Shown piece after piece: positions 1-6,801 of a DNA stretch of 8,835 nucleotides. Below the pieces are notes generated by a model. It searched no databases and was not told the DNA's origin. It saw only the letters and a program-made list of their open reading frames with translations. Where the stretch lies: assembly GCA_003217965.1 (NCBI GenBank), contig QHNB01000046.1, positions 1 to 8,835 on the forward strand. The letters run 5' to 3'. Made by a program: the position numbers and the translations under genes. The DNA is from Verrucomicrobiota bacterium. GTDB lineage: Bacteria; Verrucomicrobiota; Verrucomicrobiia; Chthoniobacterales; UBA10450. Every line of letters starts with the position of its first letter. Position 1 is the first letter of the stretch.

Positions 1-979
1 AGGTCTTGATAAAAGCTTTTTGGCGCAGATCCGCGAGCCACCGTTCCTGCACAGCTTGGGCTTCTTGCTGTTGCAATTTCTTCTCGATTTCTTCGCGCAC
101 CTCAGCGAAAGAGCGGGTTACGCCACCGCGTTTATCTTCAACTTTGAGGATGTAGTAGTTGCCACTCAATTCGATGATGTTGCTGATTTTTCCCGGAGGC
201 AAATTGAACGCGATCTTCTCCAGCGGCGCGGCGAGTGTACCGCGGTCGACCCAGCCCCAATCCCCGCCCAGGTCACGGGTGCTATCTTCGGAATAAATCT
301 GCGCCATCCGGTCAAATTCGGCGCCCTTGACTAGTTTGCTCAAAATTTCCTCCGCCATCGCTTTCTGCGAGGTCTGGTCGGGAGTGCGCGCCGGAACCAT
401 GATCAGACGCAGTTTGATTTGCTCTTTACTTGTAAATTCGTCGTGATGTATCCGGTAGTAATCCTGAATTTTGTTCGGTGAGATGGCTATTTTCCTTAGC
501 TTCTCACTTACATTTTTCTGGCGCATGGCCTGCACGACCATCTTTTCCGTCTCGAGCTTCTTAAACTCGCCGAGAGTGTAGTTCTGTGCCTGCAGTGTCT
601 TGATAAACGTGTTTCGATCGCCCCCGAAGTTCTCATCGATGATTTGACGCACGCGTTGATCCAGGAAAAAATCCGGAATTTGATACGATTCTTTCTTGAA
701 TGCCTGGATCATGAGCTGGCGATCGATCAGATCTTTGAGAGCAGCAGCGCGGGCTTCCTTGATTTTGGCGAGCAGTTCCGGGCCCTGATATTGTGAGCGG
801 AGCAGTCTTTCCTTCGGCGCTGACAGGAGATGCACCTCAGAAAATGTAATGACAGCGTCATTCACCACGGCGGCAATGCCATCAATGACCTCCGGTCCGG
901 CGGCGAGGGCGGCGCGGCACAGTGGAGACAACGGCAAAAGTGTTGCCCCCATTACAATCAAAATAAAGCGAGCCTTCAT
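1..979 (-). CDS. SurA-like periplasmic peptidyl-prolyl cis-trans isomerase (parvulin type), 3' end cut by window edge
   Basis: 326 codons are visible and the gene continues past position 1. The start is the ATG at 979-977, because it begins a convincing signal peptide: MKAR, a hydrophobic core, then a likely signal peptidase I site near AALA (residues 23-26). The mature N-terminus (IDGIAAVVNDAVIT, residues 32-45) is the hallmark start of SurA_N chaperone domains, and the helical segment to about residue 185 fits that domain. Residues 187-282 form one parvulin (PpiC) domain with the family patterns FDRMAQIYSEDST, LGGDWGWV and APLEKIAFNLPPG. A charged helical tail follows. SurA proteins help outer-membrane proteins fold in the periplasm; E. 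coli SurA has two parvulin domains, whereas only one is seen here. The gene overlaps the 3' end of the mfd frame by 98 nt. No Shine-Dalgarno sequence is evident, so expression may rely on coupling to mfd translation. The general family is secure; exact SurA orthology is not. Confidence 0.93.
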   Translation of the reverse strand, partial: MKARFILIVMGATLLPLSPLCRAALAAGPEVIDGIAAVVNDAVITFSEVHLLSAPKERLLRSQYQGPELLAKIKEARAAALKDLIDRQLMIQAFKKESYQIPDFFLDQRVRQIIDENFGGDRNTFIKTLQAQNYTLGEFKKLETEKMVVQAMRQKNVSEKLRKIAISPNKIQDYYRIHHDEFTSKEQIKLRLIMVPARTPDQTSQKAMAEEILSKLVKGAEFDRMAQIYSEDSTRDLGGDWGWVDRGTLAAPLEKIAFNLPPGKISNIIELSGNYYILKVEDKRGGVTRSFAEVREEIEKKLQQQEAQAVQERWLADLRQKAFIKT

Positions 980-3900
980 GGCAATTTTTCGAGCAGCCGG
1001 AGAATTTCCGAGTGATCTGTGCCTTTGCTGCTGCCAATTTAATCTGAGTTAGTGTGATCAGGTTTTCCACCGGGCCAGGAAAGATTCCAAAACGATCGCG
1101 CCATTCTTTAAGCAGTTCATCGAGCTGCTCCTGAGTAGTGACTTCGGCGAGCCGGCGATACGCCTGAATGCGCAGCGTGGTGTCGCCGACATATGTTCGC
1201 GGCAAAAAAGCCGAAACCTGGCTGTTAGAGCCGGCGCGAACGAACTCGGCCTCATTCGTCGCGACGAAGTCGAAGCGTAGATCAACTTCCAAACGCCAGC
1301 GCTTTTTCTGCCCTTTAATCTGAGCGACCGCCTGTTTGAGCAGCTGACAGTACAAATCAAATCCGACCGCCACGATGTGTCCGCTCTGGGCCGTTCCAAG
1401 AATGCTGCCAGCGCCGCGAATCTCGAGATCCCGCATGGCGATACGAAAACCAGCGCCGAGCGAACTGTATTGTTTGATCGCGTTAATGCGCTTCCGCGCT
1501 GCGCCGATCGTCATCATCTCGCGCGGGAGCAACAGATAAGCATAGGCCTTGTGCTCAGCGCGTCCGACCCGGCCGCGCAACTGATAGAGATCGGCCAGCC
1601 CAAACCGATCGGCGCGGTCAATAATAATGGTGTTGGCGTTGGGAATGTCGAGTCCGCTCTCGATGATCGTCGTACAAACAAGCACATCGATTCGTCCAGC
1701 TACGAAACGGTGCATCACGGTTTCGAGCTCATCCGATTCCATCTGGCCGTGGCCGAACTCTACCCGCGCAGTTGGGCAAAGCTCCGCGATCCGATCGCGT
1801 ACCTTCTCGATTGATTGGACGCGATTGTGCAAAAAGAAGACCTGACCTTGCCGTTCGAGTTCGCGATTAATGGCGTCTCGAATGATCCGTTCATCGTAGG
1901 CGCACACCGCTGTCTCCACTGGCAAACGATTCTGCGGTGGCGTTTCGATGGTGGACATGTCTTTTACCCCGACAAGGGAAAGATAGAGCGTGCGCGGAAT
2001 AGGCGTCGCTGAAAGCGTGAGTACGTCGACAAGTTTAAAAAGCTCCTTGAACTTTTCCTTATGCAAGACACCGAAGCGTTGTTCTTCGTCGATGACCACG
2101 AGGCCAAGATCCTTAAAAACGACATCTCCGGAAATGAGACGGTGGGTGCCGATGACAATGTCAACACCGCCTTCGCGCAGCAACTGGAGAATTTTCTTCT
2201 GCTCTGCTTGCGATCGAAACCGGCTCAGCATTTCGATGCGAACCGGGTAATCCAACATTCGCTGGCGGAAGGTTTCGAAATGCTGCTGTGCCAGAACAGT
2301 GGTCGGTGCCAGAACGGCGGTTTGTTTACCATCCATGACCGCTTTAAAGGCAGCGCGAATCGCGACTTCTGTTTTACCAAAGCCAACGTCGCCGCAAATG
2401 AGTCGATCCATTGGCCGCGGGCGCTCCATATCACTTTTGGTCTCGACGATTGCCTTGAATTGGTCCGGCGTTTCTCGGTAGGGAAACGAATGCTCGAACT
2501 CTGCCTGCCATTTTGAGTCTGGCGCAAAGGCATGTCCTGGATTGGTTTCGCGCGCCGCTTGGAGAGCGAGCATTTTTCCGGCATAGTCAAAGATTGACGC
2601 AGCGGCATTTCGCTTGGCCCGTGTCCATTTCGTATCGGCGAGCGAGCTGAGTGGTGGCGATTTTTTTCCAACGCCGACGTAACGGGAGACGAGATATGCC
2701 TGCTCCAGCGGAACATACAGCTTCGCTCCCTCGGCAAATTCGAGGGCGAGAGCCTCCTGATTGGCGCCGCCCCCTGTTGGCATTTCGGTGAGTTGCAGGA
2801 AACGGCCGATGCCATGTTCAAGATGAACGACGAGATCGCCTTCACTGAGCTCACTGAAATCGATCTGAGCGCGATTGCGGCGCTCGGCTCGTTGTAACCG
2901 TCTCCGGCCGTGGACGGGAAAACGGCCGATGAGTTCATTTGCGGAAAGGACGACGAGATTGGCCGCGGGAAAGCAAAAGCCACGGCTGAGCGTTCCTTCG
3001 ATCAGAGCGACGCCGGCAAGCGCGTCAGGTGAGACAATTTCGCGAAAACGCTCAATTTCTCCCTCGGTTTGAAAATAAATGGCGACGCTGGCCTTTTGAT
3101 TGCGCCATTCTTCCAAGCGCGAGGCAAATTGCGCCCGCTTCGCTTCGACGAGCATGAAATCGCCGACACCTAATTCGCCGACGTCGCATTCCTGAAAAGC
3201 CGTCTCAAAGTTTTCCGGCCCTTCTTCAATCCATCCTTCTGCGATTTGAATATCGGCCGTGGAATCCTCCTCTGGCTCGAGCTCGAGGGTGATATGGTGC
3301 ACTCTAATATAATCATGGACACAGCCATCACTGTCGCCTAAGGAGCCGAGCAATACGGTGACGCGGTCGAGGGTGCGAACAGACGTTTGCGTGTCCACGT
3401 CGAATTCGCGTAGCGATTCGATCTCATCGCCGAAAAATTCTACGCGTGTCGGCAGTGAGGCTTGCCATGAAAAGATATCGACAATGCCGCCACGAACTGC
3501 GAACTGTCCGCGGGTAACGGCCTGGGTCGTGCGTTCGTAGCCCGCTTGGGACAGCGCACTCAATAGTTGTTCCATCTCCATCGCTTGTCCGCGGCGCAAC
3601 TCCAGTGCGGCCGAGTTCAGAGAGCCACTTTTGGGAGCTGCTTGATCGAGTGCGAGACGGGTCGTGACGATCACAGCCGGAGCATTTCCTTTTTCGAGCT
3701 GCGTCAACAGGCCCAGACGTTCTGCCGCGATCTCCGGATCCGGCAGGATATTTTCGACGGCGGCGAACTCGGCTTCCGGCAAAAAAGCGGCCCGGGGAAT
3801 CCAGTTGAGCAGACTTTCATAGAAAAGCTCTTGCGCTCGGACGTTCGGAGCAATCACCCAAATTATCTGGTGGACCTCTTGCGCGATGGCCGCGACAAGG

Positions 3901-4028
3901 AACGGCTGAGCGCTTTCGATGACATGCGAAAAGCGAGCCGGCGCTCCCGCCGGTCCAAGGTGCTTGAGTTTGGCAGCGATAGGAGGCGATTTCGCGACGA
4001 GCGTCAGGATCTCGTCGTGGCCGGCCAT
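882..4028 (-). CDS. mfd: Transcription-repair coupling factor Mfd, C-terminus altered
   Basis: Mfd is an ATP-driven translocase that removes RNA polymerase stalled at DNA lesions and recruits UvrA for nucleotide excision repair. Numbering from the ATG at 4028 (1048 aa): the UvrB-like N-terminal part includes RGQFAVRGGIVDIF and VEFFGDEIESLREFD (about 174-210). The RNA-polymerase-interacting domain begins at EGDLVVHLEHGIGRF (about 397-411). The RecG-like helicase carries Walker A GDVGFGKTE (546-554), DEEQ (647-650), SATPIPRT (673-680) and QLRGRVGR (816-823). The TRG region is at about 860-883 (RDLEIRGAGSILG). The C-terminal TRCF domain starts normally (SAFLPRTYVGD, RFGIFPGPVENL) but homology stops near residue 1004; the last ~45 residues do not look like Mfd and are read out of frame over the next gene. 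E. coli Mfd is 1148 aa. An in-frame TTG at 4061 would add 11 residues; neither start has a clear ribosome site. The identity is certain; the 3' end is suspect. Confidence 0.96.
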   Translation of the reverse strand: MAGHDEILTLVAKSPPIAAKLKHLGPAGAPARFSHVIESAQPFLVAAIAQEVHQIIWVIAPNVRAQELFYESLLNWIPRAAFLPEAEFAAVENILPDPEIAAERLGLLTQLEKGNAPAVIVTTRLALDQAAPKSGSLNSAALELRRGQAMEMEQLLSALSQAGYERTTQAVTRGQFAVRGGIVDIFSWQASLPTRVEFFGDEIESLREFDVDTQTSVRTLDRVTVLLGSLGDSDGCVHDYIRVHHITLELEPEEDSTADIQIAEGWIEEGPENFETAFQECDVGELGVGDFMLVEAKRAQFASRLEEWRNQKASVAIYFQTEGEIERFREIVSPDALAGVALIEGTLSRGFCFPAANLVVLSANELIGRFPVHGRRRLQRAERRNRAQIDFSELSEGDLVVHLEHGIGRFLQLTEMPTGGGANQEALALEFAEGAKLYVPLEQAYLVSRYVGVGKKSPPLSSLADTKWTRAKRNAAASIFDYAGKMLALQAARETNPGHAFAPDSKWQAEFEHSFPYRETPDQFKAIVETKSDMERPRPMDRLICGDVGFGKTEVAIRAAFKAVMDGKQTAVLAPTTVLAQQHFETFRQRMLDYPVRIEMLSRFRSQAEQKKILQLLREGGVDIVIGTHRLISGDVVFKDLGLVVIDEEQRFGVLHKEKFKELFKLVDVLTLSATPIPRTLYLSLVGVKDMSTIETPPQNRLPVETAVCAYDERIIRDAINRELERQGQVFFLHNRVQSIEKVRDRIAELCPTARVEFGHGQMESDELETVMHRFVAGRIDVLVCTTIIESGLDIPNANTIIIDRADRFGLADLYQLRGRVGRAEHKAYAYLLLPREMMTIGAARKRINAIKQYSSLGAGFRIAMRDLEIRGAGSILGTAQSGHIVAVGFDLYCQLLKQAVAQIKGQKKRWRLEVDLRFDFVATNEAEFVRAGSNSQVSAFLPRTYVGDTTLRIQAYRRLAEVTTQEQLDELLKEWRDRFGIFPGPVENLITLTQIKLAAAKAQITRKFSGCSKNCHEGSLYFDCNGGNTFAVVSTVPRRPRRRTGGH
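976..1020 (-). other. Out-of-frame remnant that may be the original end of mfd, with ATGA stop/start overlap
   Basis: In a frame different from the open mfd frame, the minus strand from 1020 reads TDHSEILRLLEKLP and then TGA at 978-976. This TGA overlaps the ATG of the SurA-like gene (979-977) as ATGA, the usual arrangement of coupled genes. The amphipathic EILRLLEKL is what one would expect at the helical end of a protein, whereas the mfd frame here gives an unconvincing, Cys- and Arg-rich tail. The same frame has a stop (TAA) shortly upstream, so the remnant is only about 18 codons long. I infer that it is the old mfd C-terminus left after a deletion that changed frame. This is interpretation: only the frames and the overlap are seen directly. 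Confidence 0.5.
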
Positions 4029-4151
4029 GCCGAAGTCTTGATGAAGTTGCGCTAGCTGCAATGCTTCGTGCTGCAGCGGTTTTCTCGCGTTCGCACTAAC
4101 GGGACAAATGGGCTAGTTCGCCGGATGCAGATGTATCGAGACGACAACGCT

Positions 4152-4760
4152 TTATTTCGTAATTGTCACCGGCGTGCCGATCGAAATCGATTTAAAGAAA
4201 TTCTCAGCCATGAATTCCGGCATCCGGATGCAACCATGTGAGGCGGGATACCCCGGGAGATAACCGGCGTGCATTCCAACCCCGTCAACGATGCGCATGA
4301 AGTAGGGCATGGGAGCGCCTTTGAAATGTGTCCCGGGTGGCTTGGGATCTTTTCCAAGTTCGACATTTGCCTTCACCACATTGTCAGCGTCATCGACATA
4401 GTCCCCGTATTTGCTGGATACGTGGTTCAGATCCTTTTGCACAATGGAGAAACGGCCGCTTGGCGTATTCAATCCTTCACGCCCAGTAGACAGCTGCGAA
4501 ATGCCGACCAGTTGGCCGCTCTTGTAGAAATACGCGCGTTGCTCGCCTAAACTAATCTTTACAGTTGGCTTGCCCGCCGAAGCATCGCCATCCCAGTAGG
4601 AAACGTTGTCCTGCGGCGCTCCGGTTGAAACTGGACCGGGACCGTAAACCCCACCCAAATACTGGGTTTGATAAGCTTCCTGCGATTCACAGCCAATCAG
4701 GGCAATCGAAAAGGCGGCAGCTCCAAACAGGGGAAGAGCTCGCTTGGCGCTAAATTTCAT
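4152..4760 (-). CDS. L,D-transpeptidase (YkuD domain) lipoprotein
   Basis: This 202-aa protein has a lipoprotein signal: MKFSAKR, a hydrophobic core, and a lipobox ending IALIGC with Cys24 as the likely lipidated residue. Residues 66-202 are a YkuD (L,D-transpeptidase) domain: VKISLGEQRAYFYKSGQ at the start, STGREGLNTPSGRF, and the catalytic motif with His164 (GMHAG) and SHGCIRMP (174-181), where Cys177 is the nucleophile and Arg179 the conserved partner. Such enzymes form 3-3 cross-links in peptidoglycan or attach proteins to it, acting on tetrapeptide stems outside the cytoplasmic membrane. All expected catalytic residues are present and the length is normal for a single-domain member, so it should be active. 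It lies on the same strand as mfd, about 120 nt upstream, and diverges from the FmdB-like gene. The start ATG at 4760 is chosen because it heads the lipoprotein signal; no strong ribosome site is seen. Which reaction it catalyses cannot be told from sequence. Confidence 0.95.
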   Translation of the reverse strand: MKFSAKRALPLFGAAAFSIALIGCESQEAYQTQYLGGVYGPGPVSTGAPQDNVSYWDGDASAGKPTVKISLGEQRAYFYKSGQLVGISQLSTGREGLNTPSGRFSIVQKDLNHVSSKYGDYVDDADNVVKANVELGKDPKPPGTHFKGAPMPYFMRIVDGVGMHAGYLPGYPASHGCIRMPEFMAENFFKSISIGTPVTITK

Positions 4761-4895
4761 GGTTGGGCAAGGACGTTCACCGTCGATTCTTCAAAGTCAA
4801 GGAAGCGGCTAAGAAGCAGGATTCGGACACGCAACGATATTGTCCGGCTTGAATTTTGCTTCCGAAGCATCTACTTGCGACTGATCAATCAAACT
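4761..4895. promoter_or_regulatory. Divergent intergenic region likely holding promoters for both flanking units
   Basis: This 135-nt spacer separates the L,D-transpeptidase (leftward) from the FmdB-like gene (rightward), so it should carry at least one promoter in each direction. I could not identify a convincing -35/-10 pair on either strand, nor a Shine-Dalgarno sequence before either start. The call rests on gene arrangement only. Confidence 0.4.
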
Positions 4896-5216
4896 ATGCC
4901 GACTTATGAATATGCCTGCGAAAAATGCGGGCAAAATTTTGAGGCATTTCAATCGATGCGAGACGAGCCGTTCCGAGAGTGCCCGAAGGAGCTTTGCCGA
5001 CTGAAAAAATGGGGCCATGGCAAAGTGAAACGGCTGCTTGGCACGGGTGCTGGAATCCTTTTCCGAGGATCCGGCTTCTACATCACTGATTATCGGAGCA
5101 ACTCGTATCGGGAGGCGGCGAAGAAGGAATCTCCTCCTCCTTCTACCGACAAACCGAAAACGGAAACCAAGGCCGAATCGAAACCAGCCGCCGCTAAATC
5201 GGAGAAAAAGGAATGA
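4896..5216 (+). CDS. FmdB-family zinc-ribbon protein
   Basis: This 106-aa protein begins MPTYEYACEKCGQNFE, the signature start of the FmdB (CxxC_CxxC_SSSS) putative regulatory family. Cys8 and Cys11 form the first zinc knuckle. The second is unusual: Cys29 and Cys34 are separated by four residues (CPKELC) and followed by an insert, where the family normally has CPxCG directly before VKRL. The conserved VKRLLGTGAGILFRGSGFYITDYR (residues 44-67, with one aromatic/Arg block) then matches well. The last ~35 residues are a Lys/Pro/Ala/Glu-rich disordered tail, common in this family. The ATG at 4896 is chosen because homology begins there; a longer open frame upstream has no family resemblance. The name comes from a proposed regulator of methylamide/formamide use, but the function in most bacteria is unknown. 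It overlaps the next gene by four bases (ATGA). Confidence 0.92.
   Translation: MPTYEYACEKCGQNFEAFQSMRDEPFRECPKELCRLKKWGHGKVKRLLGTGAGILFRGSGFYITDYRSNSYREAAKKESPPPSTDKPKTETKAESKPAAAKSEKKE
5201..5204 (+). promoter_or_regulatory. Ribosome binding site (GGAG) for the second zinc-ribbon gene
   Basis: GGAG lies 8 nt before the ATG at 5213, inside the last codons of the FmdB-like gene. It is the best-placed Shine-Dalgarno-like sequence in this window. Together with the ATGA stop/start overlap it supports ATG 5213 as the start and suggests translational coupling. Confidence 0.6.
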
Positions 5217-5971
5217 CCGCAGCAACAACCATCAGTCTAACCTGTCCTGAATGCCGGCATGAAAATGAAGTCGAGCGAATCTATTGCCATTCCTGTGGAG
5301 CTCGTCTCGATCGCTCGGCGTTGTCTGCACGCAAAATGCCTCAAACGGAGGCGCCGGAGGAGATTCAAAGGCGCGTGCAGCAGATGTTTAATCAGCGGAA
5401 AGCGAGAATCCGCTCTTTATTACTACAAGCTCTGAAACTGACGTTGGCAGCGGGAGTTACTGCGATTGTAGTGGAAATACTGATCCCGCCGGAGGTGCCC
5501 CCAAAGAAAAAATCCGACAATTTTCCCCCGCAGATCAACATGGATCTCGAAACGATGATCCAGTATCACCGGCCACCATTCCTGCGCTATGACGAGGAGG
5601 GCGTAAACGGATTTGTTGCGAACACCTTAAGGACCAAAAAAGAAAAACTTAATCATCCGCTCGTTGATTTTAGTCGCGCGATCGTCCGCTTCAGTGATGG
5701 CAGCTGCGGTTTAACGGTGGAACGTTCGATCTTCGGCTATTCCATCTACACTACCGGCATTTATGCGGTGGAGCTGCGCGACGGGAAGTTAAGCAGCTCC
5801 GCCCGCGGCGGCTCAATCGGCCGGCTCCAAATCCACCCGCAATTGATGAAATATGCCGGTTTTCTCTTTGCTGATCTAGTTGCAGCGATGCAACGGGAAG
5901 CTAAGCAGCTATCACGAATCAGCTCGATCGAGTTCCACGATAAAGAAGTGATCTTTGCCGCACCGCGGTAA
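5213..5971 (+). CDS. Membrane-anchored zinc-ribbon protein of unknown function
   Basis: This 252-aa protein has three visible parts. Residues 11-28 form a zinc ribbon (CPEC, then CHSC; Cys11, 14, 25, 28). Residues 45-68 are strongly charged and helical, rich in Arg and Gln. Residues 69-91 are a single hydrophobic segment (LLLQALKLTLAAGVTAIVVEI) followed by a Pro/Lys-rich hinge. The positive charge before the segment predicts a cytoplasmic zinc ribbon and an outside C-terminal domain of about 150 residues. That domain has alternating beta-like and amphipathic segments (SIFGYSIYTTGIYAVELRDGKL, then helical LMKYAGFLFADLVAAMQRE). I do not recognise the C-terminal domain. The start is supported by GGAG at 5201 and by the ATGA overlap with the FmdB-like gene, which suggests co-expression and possibly joint action. 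It ends 58 nt from the convergent peptidoglycan-binding gene. Confidence 0.88.
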   Translation: MTAATTISLTCPECRHENEVERIYCHSCGARLDRSALSARKMPQTEAPEEIQRRVQQMFNQRKARIRSLLLQALKLTLAAGVTAIVVEILIPPEVPPKKKSDNFPPQINMDLETMIQYHRPPFLRYDEEGVNGFVANTLRTKKEKLNHPLVDFSRAIVRFSDGSCGLTVERSIFGYSIYTTGIYAVELRDGKLSSSARGGSIGRLQIHPQLMKYAGFLFADLVAAMQREAKQLSRISSIEFHDKEVIFAAPR

Positions 5972-6029
5972 AAAAATCGCCAGCGGGCCACTTTCGCTAC
6001 CACCCGCCGGCACCCCGAACCTCAATTTT

Positions 6030-6560
6030 TCAGGCAAGCCCCATCCTAGCCAACAGACGACCATCAATTCGTCCATCAACCGGCAATCCGTGCCTGTATT
6101 CGTAGGCTCGGATTGCATAGCGGGTGCGCGGGCCCATCACGCCGTCGATCGGACCTGCGTAGTAACCAGCGCGGGCTAGCCGAGCTTGGACACGCGCAAC
6201 AAGTGATCGGTTATATCCTCGATACACCGTGCGGTTGTAGTAGTAGGGATCGGCCGGGTAGTAGCTGTTATATCCGTACCCGTAACCGTAATTATACGGG
6301 CTATAGCCGGAGGCGTAAGGGTAGCCACCGTAATACCCCGGAAAGCCGCCATAATATCCGCTATAGAACGGTGCCCCAAACCCGAAGCCAACGCTCCATG
6401 ACGTGCGGCTGTCACGATAATGATTTCTCCAATGTTTGCCGGTGCTGGCGACGATCGGTCTCCCGTCGGACGTTGTTCCGACCACGCGCGTTTTCGCGAT
6501 CGCCGGCATCGCCAGCGAAAGCGATGCGAGAGCACTCAGTATTAACAATTTTGCTTTCAT
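6030..6560 (-). CDS. Secreted Gly/Tyr-rich protein with C-terminal peptidoglycan-binding domain
   Basis: This 176-aa protein starts with a clear signal peptide (MKAKLLILSALASLSLAMPAIA, cleavage likely after Ala22). Residues 23-57 are polar. Residues 58-115 are a low-complexity spacer made of Gly, Tyr, Pro and Ser (patterns such as GYYGG and YGYGYGY). Residues 119-174 form a PG_binding_1-type domain: LVARVQARLARAGYYAGPIDG, then MGPRTRYAIRAYEY and HGLPVDGRID, with the family's IDG, G-x-x-T and GLP-x-DG-x-ID positions in place. No catalytic domain is present, so it probably sits in the periplasm or outer envelope and binds the cell wall, with the Tyr/Gly stretch as a flexible or adhesive spacer (inference). 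GAGG lies only 3 nt before the ATG, within a possible hairpin. A truncated paralogue lies immediately upstream on the same strand. Coding is secure; the biological role is not known. Confidence 0.93.
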   Translation of the reverse strand: MKAKLLILSALASLSLAMPAIAKTRVVGTTSDGRPIVASTGKHWRNHYRDSRTSWSVGFGFGAPFYSGYYGGFPGYYGGYPYASGYSPYNYGYGYGYNSYYPADPYYYNRTVYRGYNRSLVARVQARLARAGYYAGPIDGVMGPRTRYAIRAYEYRHGLPVDGRIDGRLLARMGLA

Positions 6561-6562
6561 AA

Positions 6563-6584
6563 GCCTCGATCATTTAGACGAGGC
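6563..6584 (-). promoter_or_regulatory. Possible hairpin masking the ribosome site of the peptidoglycan-binding gene
   Basis: GCCTCG and CGAGGC form a perfect 6-bp inverted repeat around a 10-nt loop. In the minus-strand transcript the downstream arm contains the only Shine-Dalgarno-like GAGG before the ATG at 6560, ending 3 nt from it. Folding would hide the ribosome site and could limit translation. The repeat is seen directly; the regulatory role is inferred, and a 6-bp match of this kind can arise by chance. Confidence 0.4.
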
Positions 6585-6801
6585 CAGTCGCGATTCTTTC
6601 AAACTTTTCCGCAAAAATGAGGATCAAGAATCGGTACGCGCGATTCCGGGGCGATTCCAGACTGTTGCCGGTCCCAACGCCGAACAACGTCCGATTTGCG
6701 TTTAGGCCCGGCGCCGCCGGCGATTTTGCCGGGGAGCTTATCACCTCTGCCTATTCTTACTTAATGCAAAACGCGCAAGTGCTGCACAAGCCCGCGAATA
6801 C

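Noticed and set aside
2225..2983. A 252-codon open frame on the minus strand inside mfd
   Set aside because: It is a shadow of the mfd helicase region, with a biased Arg/Ser-rich composition and no domain.
882..4061. TTG at 4061 as the start of mfd
   Set aside because: Possible, adding 11 residues, but a TTG without a ribosome site is less likely than the ATG at 4028; kept as an alternative in the mfd entry.
4668..4895. N-terminal extension of the FmdB-like protein in the same open frame
   Set aside because: The extension overlaps the L,D-transpeptidase on the other strand and has no family resemblance, while the conserved MPTYEY start fits 4896 exactly.
5972..6029. Bidirectional terminator between the convergent genes
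   Set aside because: Only a short 4-bp stem can be drawn and no clear T-run pairs with it.
6707..6733. GC-rich inverted repeat (CCCGGC and GCCGGG, with an inner CCGGC/GCCGG option) downstream of the broken paralogue
   Set aside because: No T-run follows on either strand and the surrounding sequence is GC-rich, so a terminator call is not supported.
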